DNA of 64,000 bases, from NCBI GenBank assembly GCA_047495785.1, contig JBLDXI010000017.1:1364001-1428000 (forward strand), given 5' to 3'. Made by a program: the position numbers and the translations under genes. Below are positions 57,901-64,000 of this stretch, piece by piece (position 1 is the first letter of the stretch; the number at the start of each line of letters is the position of its first letter). This stretch comes from Lepidodermella squamata (Eukaryota; Gastrotricha). The notes beneath the pieces are model-generated. The model had not been told where the DNA came from and did no database searches. It was given only the letters and a program-made list of their open reading frames with translations.

Positions 57901-58193
57901 TGATCGTAATCAGCTCCGCATTGAAGAATTAAAAATTCGACGATATCAAGATATCCCTTATCACAGGCAGTTAAAAGCAGCGTTGTTTTAACGCCTAGAA
58001 AAATGCGAAAAATCAGCACATTTTTCGGAAAATTTTCGAAATTTTTACCATCCGCATTAACTCTTGTCGTGTTGACAAGGAGGCTTCGTTTGAGAAGTTC
58101 GCGTAACGAGCTGGTATTTTCGAAGAGATCTCGGACCTGCGTGAGTTGGTTGTTGCCAACCCATTCGAATAGTATTTCCAGGAAGGTTGACAT
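54914..58193 (-). CDS. FEM-1 protein fused to a NEK-like pseudokinase (854 aa)
   Basis: Thirteen exons: 58049..58193, 57890..57994, 57512..57838, 56964..57457, 56654..56816, 56339..56601, 56136..56285, 55961..56085, 55692..55909, 55535..55638, 55191..55484, 55098..55141 and 54914..55046. All twelve joins agree in phase. Residues 1 to about 250 are ankyrin repeats. Next come the FEM-1 hallmarks ADALELLGAKK, ICERILGLEHPFTYNSVRE and a TPR-like region to about 560. FEM-1 proteins are CUL2 ubiquitin-ligase substrate receptors; their usual last ankyrin repeats are missing. From residue 591 a NEK-like kinase domain follows. It keeps the beta-3 Lys (VVLKEV, K623) and APE...DIWALG, but the catalytic HRD is HRN (N722), the DFG position is QIG (741-743), and the glycine loop is degenerate (ISQGYFSRA). 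It is therefore very probably a pseudokinase. The donor at 57512 (GTTGGA) is weak. Confidence 0.82.
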
Positions 58194-58720
58194 TAATTAG
58201 TAATTCAGCTTGTTTCTTCGCTGTGGGCAATCAATGCAATGATTTTTCGAAGCGTTGACTTTTTCCGTATTTTCATAAACCGTTTGCCGATAAATTTATC
58301 GAAATGCCGGTGTGAAGCCAGAATAGCAGGAGTTTCAGTTAATTTCTCCACGAGTGATTGTTAAACTCGAAAAAGTGATGCTAAAAAAAACAAAAGTTAT
58401 GTCCAAAATCAGCTAACATAGAAGTTGAACTTTGTATCATATAGTTGAGCGAGCCAAAAAGCTTAGAGAGAGAGGAATAGAGAGACCGAAGAGCACGTGC
58501 TTGTACAGCTGCGGATGAAAAGAGATCAAGTGGTGAAAAAAGCATCACGGCGGGCAGAGAAGAACGCTACGTGAGCTCATCTTGATGCACGAAATCTGTT
58601 GCCGGCCGCCCGCTCGAAGTAATAAAATTACAGTTATTTTTCTCGCCCCTTTTGAACATTGTTATTAACCAAGGCAACAATAATTATTTTAATGACCAGG
58701 TAGTTGAATGCTCTGTCTTG
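58194..58720. other. Intergenic, promoter side of the FEM-1 fusion gene
   Basis: No coding feature seen. It should hold the FEM-1 fusion promoter at its left end. Confidence 0.35.
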
Positions 58721-58730
58721 TATATAAATA
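58721..58730 (+). promoter_or_regulatory. TATA box, plus strand
   Basis: TATATAAATA in a GC-richer surrounding (CTTG...AAAGGC), 120 nt upstream of a small open frame and about 340 nt upstream of an AATAAA. Confidence 0.45.
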
Positions 58731-58840
58731 AAAGGCTTTCCACTACCAGCTTTCAACTTGACCTAGTTCAAGTGGTAAAATTATTATACCATACTGTCGG
58801 CGAGACTAGCCGATTTTATTGCCATTGAACAACGCACTCG

Positions 58841-58963
58841 ATGACCGACTGTCTGCTGTCGAAGAATAAGCCAAGTCTCGACGACTTGGTGGCGCCACTT
58901 TCGGGCCAGACTATAATGAGTGCATTTGTCGCGGTCATTCGAGTACTTCCATCTTTAGCATAA
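58841..58963 (+). CDS. Candidate small protein (40 aa) with its own TATA and poly(A) signal
   Basis: ATG at 58841 opens a 40-residue frame (MTDCLLSKNKPSLDDLVAPL, then a hydrophobic SAFVAVIRVLPSLA end) closed by TAA. A TATA box lies at 58721-58730 and AATAAA at 59061-59066, so a compact unspliced transcript of about 310 nt is possible. There is no homology I recognise. The frame may be fortuitous, or the first exon of something longer. Confidence 0.3.
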   Translation: MTDCLLSKNKPSLDDLVAPLSGQTIMSAFVAVIRVLPSLA

Positions 58964-60026
58964 AAAATTAAACTAGCTGTACAAACATCTGAGACAAAGA
59001 AATGAATGAAATCGTCCAGGGTTCACGTGTTCCTGACTGATTTCAATGAATTAATGAAATAATAAAATAATAATAATTAATTAATTAAAAAATAAAAACG
59101 TCAAGTATATTTTCCATTTCAATCTGGACCGGAGCCAATTTCATGATAGCAGAATGCGCATGACAGCTGATGCGCTTTTCTTATATCGCATCGCGTTCGA
59201 ACGCGTCTAAAATTCAATAATTAAGAAATCATGAAAAAATGTATGAGATGAATGCAGGCTATGAATTTGAGGCTATAATAATATGGGATTACTCTAGGGC
59301 TAGCCGATCCCATTCCCACATGCGCACAATTAGTGGCCAATTTTTGGGGCGTTAAAGAGGCATAAAGCACAAAAAAATTAAATAAAAATTCCACCTTAAA
59401 AAATTGCACTCACAAATTCTGCTGTGCATGTGTGGGAATAAAAGTGCTTGGCGTCAGTGAAATAAAATAACAATATAAAGTATAAAGTAATAATAATAAG
59501 GAAAGGTGAAACAAAAGTACCATGAGATCTTAGATGAATTGTATCAAGGCGGATGCCTTCTTTTCTGATCGTAAATTGCTCTCTACACAGTCGGTGCACG
59601 TTAGCGAGAGCGCAACATTTCACGCCTTGATTTTTTCAGCGCGCGTGTATCGCGTGGAAAAAATAGCAGCTTCCTGTTTGTCTTCTCCTGGTTTTTTCCT
59701 AGTCAATAAAGAATCTACGACCTTTGCACACATGATTCATGACACGCACAAAAGTCGCAATTCTTTTCAGTTGATGAGCAGCACACGCCTCTAAATCTCG
59801 AATCGAGTTCACGGATATGTGTACGGTGTGCGGGTTACATTAAACCGAAAGAAACCTTAACTTTTGGCATGAACATGTCGAAGTTATTATTAGATTGTGG
59901 TGCCTGATTGTGGCATTTCTTGGACCAGTCTTGATATTATCAACTTTTATTTAAAAAAAATAGGGCGAAAATTGCGAAATTGAAGTAAATCAGCTCACCG
60001 CATGCCGAGATGAATCACCGATAATT
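58964..60026. other. Intergenic, no gene supported
   Basis: AT-rich at the left end (59055-59100), with an AATAAA at 59061-59066 that may serve the small frame upstream. No conserved exon is seen on either strand. Confidence 0.35.
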
Positions 60027-61470
60027 CTATTTTATATTATTGAAATCACGTTCACAGGGTTTTCCGTTAACATAGACAGCAAGGACCTTGGTTTGGTCAT
60101 CAACAGCGATCAGGCTACCAGGATTAGTTGAGCTTTTAATGTCTATAATCGATAGAGAACCGGGTGAGATCAGCTTGCCGCAATTCAGTAAATGACCGGT
60201 TTCACTTGAGATGATGAAGTAGTTGCCGAATTTCGATACCATCATCAATTGATTTTCCTTGAAATTCACACTGTAAAAATGCTGGAAAAATGTTATCGGT
60301 AAATTTTGATTTGAACTTTGAGGAAGTATTTTACCGAAATAAAAATTGGAAAATCATACGCCTCCAGCTTAACATGAGTGACGTAGCTTTCTTGAAAACC
60401 TCCATCAGCCAGCTGCAACTTGCGTATCAATTCATTGGTAGCTATTGCCACTGAGTTCGGTGTTAAAAAGGTAACGGCATTACAATTCAAGTCGAAAACA
60501 TGCCGCCCATCAGCACTAAAAAATAGCGACAGCCCAACAGTTGGGTTAAACTTGTCAATTCCCTTCAACACGTGCCAACTGCATTTTTTCGCGATCAACG
60601 AATCGGAAAGATAATCTTTAGCCCGGAAATAAGAAGGCTCATCCTGAGTGCGAACCAAAATTTCACGCTTGCGAGCGATAATTGTGCCAAATTTGTATGT
60701 TAGGATCACGTGATATGCAGCACGGTGAGAGACAACGGCTATTTTTTTCGGTGAGAGCCATTTCAGCACAACTATTCTATCGGTGTTATTGAAAGAAATA
60801 CGATGAAATTGAGAATGCGTGTCAAGCGCCCACAATTGGATGACACAGGCCTCAAGATCGTCGTGTCTAACAAGTGCCAAAGTGTTTCCTAAATAAAATT
60901 AAGAATTTTTTTTTTGAATTTTCGAATTATTTAAAGGAAGGGGTACTATAATAAGACAGGATAAATAAGACCAGGACGAGTAATATAATTTTATAGCGGG
61001 ACAAATAAGACCAACCCCGACCCTAACCCTAACCATAATTCCAATAATATCCATTATTTTAAAGTTACCCCTTCAAAAATCATTCGGAATTGGCTCAAAT
61101 CGCTCACCGTCTGGACTGACCGCTGCCCTGTCAGCGCAAAAAACTGGGTGCCGTCGGATGCGTTTGAAACAGTGGCTGAAATCGCATAGCGCAACATCAC
61201 TGATTGCAACATGGCTATGCTGCTTGTGACAATTTTCATCCAATTCATTATGCTCCAAATCATCGGCGGAGGCTATCGTTTGGCAAAATAACCGAACGTC
61301 CTTTCGGCAAAGGTGACCCGCATTCGCGATCGAAACCGCTCGAATTTCATTGCTCTCAAGTCCAAGATTCGACAACTGAAAAAAACGCATCGTCGATAAA
61401 TAAATGATTAAGGTGGAGTAACTTTTACCGCGCACAATTCCTCCACTTCAACACAATCAATAGCTGTCAT
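60027..61470 (-). CDS. Clathrin heavy-chain beta-propeller-only protein, copy 2 (372 aa)
   Basis: Exons: 61429..61470, 61108..61375, 60335..60888 and 60027..60281, all phases consistent. The start (MTAIDCVEVEELCALSNLGL) aligns with copy 1 (FEAYELPSLSDYGI). Shared landmarks are CADRAAVSPDG, VIQLW, VVLKWLSPKKIAVVSHRAAYHV, DFPIFIS and KFGNYFI. They follow the order of the clathrin heavy-chain terminal domain ([57 protein letters not shown] in the human protein). The protein stops after roughly the seventh blade, so the linker, the alpha-solenoid leg and the trimerisation region are absent. Such a domain could bind clathrin-box adaptors without forming a cage; this is inference. The start exon is 42 nt. 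Copy 1 lies 268 bp upstream on the same strand, and the two are strongly diverged. Confidence 0.72.
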
Positions 61471-61738
61471 AGGATGATTGAAAATGAATTTTTCAAGTTT
61501 AAACAGCTTTTTATTCTGCGTGTGTCGTATCACTGATCACTGGATGGGTTTTTTTCGCAATATTTTCTTTATTATGTAAGTACCCATATTATTTTAAGGG
61601 TGCTAAATTATTGTAAATAAAGAATTTTTATTTTCTATTGGGTACCTATATATCGATTCAAATAGTGGAATAACGGATGTACATGTCCGTCAGATATCAA
61701 AATATAATGCAATTTTTATGATGAAACCGGTTTATTTT

Positions 61739-63125
61739 TCAACCGAATCGTACATGAGGCACGTTTTTCCGTTCGAGCCATTTGAATTTGGTCGCATCGT
61801 TCGCCCCTAAGCTGCCATTGCGAGGCCGCATACTATTGTTGGGGTTGTGAGTGATGACCTTGCCACTGGAAATCACCTTAATTCTACCAGCCATTTGATG
61901 GCTATTAGGCGCCGCACTTTTAGTTCGTTCCGATGTGTTTTCAACGCCAAGTGAAAATATTCTCCCATCGGAGTCGATGCAGAGAAGGTGGCTGTTTACA
62001 AAGTTGTTGTGAACCCCCAGCAAAGGTCCTTTAAGATCAATCCGGCCCTGTTGAACTAGGGTCACTGAATCTGTTGCGTATAGATAGAAATAGCCGAATT
62101 TTGTGAGAACGCAGAACCAAGACACCTCTTCGAAAAATTGATACTGTGTGCTGAACTAATTAGAAAAACATTTATTAGAAAAATGAAAAATAACAACGGA
62201 GCAATACCTGAATAGCGACCGGATAATCTTTCGCTTGAGAGATGCTATCAAACGCGATACGATTATGGGATGTCTCTTCAACCAGCATTCGAGGGCCTCC
62301 AAGACGGATCGTGCTTATTCGACCGAGACCAGAACGATTCCTAGCAGCAATCGCCAAGTATTTATCCAATTTCAGAGTGCTCGGCCGGAAAAAGGCAGCA
62401 ACTTGACCCTGCATGGTCACAACATGTTGGCTAAATTGGAACAATTGAATATGGCCTAGCTTATGGTGTCCGAAATTGTCAGGATTAGGTTCGATGCCAA
62501 TTAGAGCTCTCCATTGTCTTTTACTCGAATCAATCAAATAATCCACGATTTCAACATGATCGATATCGAAATTCGGATCATCAACCGGTCGCTGAAGTTC
62601 TTCCTTCTGAGAGCTGTAATATTTCGACTTCAACATATCAGGGTCTATCGAAATGTGGAAAACAGATCGTTTTGTGACTACTGCCAGAGTTTTCGGCAGC
62701 CATTTCACGAAAACAACGCTATCTCGCCCGAACTCAATGCTTCGAACTTTGCTATCCTCCATTTTTTCAGTCAGCCATACTTGGACATTGTTCGAATTGT
62801 TGCTTGTTTTCTCGATTAGGGCAATGTATTGACCATCTGGACTGACCGTGGCGAGGTCGGCGCAGATTGGCCCGCGGCGTTTCATCTGCTTGAAAGATCG
62901 ATCGATATCGTCGCATAGGGCCAAGTCGCCTAACAGAACTTGGGAACTTCCAACTAAGGTCTCAGAGGCTGCTTGAATGCAAAGATGGGTGTTTTCATAG
63001 CCACGATCGATGTCGGAAGGGACTGATAGCAAAGACGTAGCTCTGATATCTTTCACGTCGATGCCGTAGTCGGACAAAGAAGGCAGTTCGTAAGCTTCGA
63101 AAGGATTCGAAGAAAGAGAAAACAT
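61739..63125 (-). CDS. Clathrin heavy-chain beta-propeller-only protein, copy 1 (444 aa)
   Basis: Exons 62208..63125 and 61739..62155, joined in phase 0 (ATTCAG|GTATTG). The ATG at 63125 is the first in frame; a TATTTATA element lies about 36 nt upstream. The whole chain follows the clathrin terminal domain: GIDVKDIRATSL, ICADLATVSPDGQYIAL, VQVWLTEK, VVFVKWLPKTLAVVTKRSVFHI, EIVDYLIDSSKRQWRALIGI, KLGHIQLFQFSQHVVTMQG, KDYPVAIQ, VLTKFGYFYLYA and SDGRIFSLGV. A non-conserved tail of about 60 residues (basic, Asn/Ser-rich, ending VPHVRFG) comes where the clathrin linker and leg would begin. In full-length clathrin this propeller binds clathrin-box peptides of adaptors. The groove Gln (in VQVW) is kept, but the Lys residues of the human groove are not obvious. 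The protein may be an adaptor-binding decoy or have a new role. Confidence 0.78.
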
Positions 63126-64000
63126 TTTCGAGTTCTGCTTCGCTGAATGATGTACAGCCCCTATAAATACTGCTCTCAAGTCCTGAAGGTTCAAAAATAT
63201 GTTTTGTGTTTACGAAGTTGCTTGAAATCACTAGGCTTTTTCGCAAACCGTGGTAAAAATCGATATTGTTTTATTCATCTGAGGGTGTAATTGACCACCT
63301 TTTCAATTCTTCATCAATTTTTCATGTAATAATGGTTGTTTTGTTGTTTTGAATGTTTCGGAACGCCTCTGAACTGAAAAGAGCCACACATGATGTGGAC
63401 AATTCTTGAAGGCTTGATTGCAGGATGCGAATATTTGCTGCTTTATGCATTCATCTCATTCTCCATTCATATGCATTTTTGTTCGCGTCTAGACGGAAAA
63501 TGTTGTGAACAAATGTTCGCAATGTCCAGAAAACAGGAAGGCATATTCTTCCACATCGCCATTCCATAAAAACTTCGCTGACGGTAGCTTGCTTGGGGTC
63601 TAAAAATTTGTGCCACTATAAAACTGAAGTTTCAGCCATAGAGATCAGATTAACGTGATTTTTAACATCTTGATGGAATTCAGCTTAAGCTGGCCTCATC
63701 GTTTTTCCAAGAAAAACAGCGGAAATTCTTCTGAGTGGGGCAGTCAACCTTGATCAAACCTGGTTCCCAGGAGGATTCGTAACCGCGGATAAAAATTTAA
63801 ACGAAGACAAGGCTGACCTCGACATTTAAAAATATTAATTTTTTAAGTTCGATACCAATAGCTTAATATCATTTCCTTCCCTAATCCTAAGTCCTAAGTC
63901 TCAAGTCCTACTAGTCGTAGCAGGGGATAAAAAATTAAAACTAGGTCAAGGTCGACCTGGACATTTTTTAAGGCGGATACCACTGGGGTCTTTTCTAACA
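63126..64000. other. Upstream region of clathrin-propeller copy 1
   Basis: No coding exon seen. It contains the copy 1 promoter and a diverged direct repeat near the right edge. Confidence 0.4.
63787..63987. repeat. Diverged direct repeat, two copies about 138 bp apart
   Basis: GGATAAAAA(T/A)TTAAA...CAAGG(C/T)(T/C)GACCT(C/G)GACATTT...GATACCA is found at about 63787-63860 and again at 63925-63987. Between them lies a short TCCTAAGTCC-type tandem run (63888-63910). It may be an interspersed repeat extending beyond the window. Confidence 0.6.

Noticed and set aside
61018-61034. CCCTAACCCTAACC in a clathrin-propeller intron
   Set aside because: Two units only; consistent with chance in an AT-rich intron.

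Overview
The window is animal nuclear DNA. Genes lie on both strands, most introns are only about 50-75 nt with GT..AG ends, and the recognisable proteins are metazoan: Even-skipped, FEM-1, Claspin, PHF10, a Cappuccino-type formin, Vti1, SMC4 and an axonemal dynein light chain. DNAL1 implies motile cilia or flagella, which argues against a nematode. A small-genome protostome such as a tardigrade is a reasonable guess, but the sequence does not prove it. All exon joins below were worked out by hand from splice signals and reading-frame phase; none has transcript support.

Layout. 1-3884 (-): N-terminal exons of a Cappuccino-type formin running off the left edge. 3885-10527: gene-poor, with weak coding-like remnants at 9.1-10.0 kb. 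10528-11079 (+): single-exon membrane protein. 12419-15151 (-): Ser/Thr-rich one-pass membrane protein whose intron holds a MITE-like palindrome. 15152-19021: gene-poor. 19022-24138 (-): Claspin, with a frameshifted plus-strand remnant in one intron. 24404-25978 (-): PHF10, divergent from DNAL1 (26912-28480, +). 29262-32596 (-): even-skipped, in a large CpG-rich non-coding territory. 35534-36445 and 36858-37684 (-): two adjacent secreted-protein genes built of phase-1 exons, one of them a micro-exon gene. 38202-38957 (-): Vti1 SNARE. 40289-44871 (-): a complete CR1/L2-like LINE with a 14-bp target-site duplication. 47573-48136 (+): an 84-residue bZIP-like protein with a decaying tandem copy. 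50045-54583 (+): SMC4. 54914-58193 (-): FEM-1 fused to a NEK-like pseudokinase. 58.7-59.1 kb (+): a possible TATA-driven tiny gene. 60027-61470 and 61739-63125 (-): two tandem genes that encode only the clathrin heavy-chain beta-propeller.

How the genes relate. Most neighbours are functionally unrelated housekeeping or developmental genes: condensin core (SMC4), replication checkpoint (Claspin), PBAF remodelling (PHF10), endosomal fusion (Vti1), axoneme (DNAL1) and patterning (eve). The candidates for undescribed biology are the paired modular secreted genes at 35.5-37.7 kb, the FEM-1/pseudokinase fusion, and the propeller-only clathrin pair.
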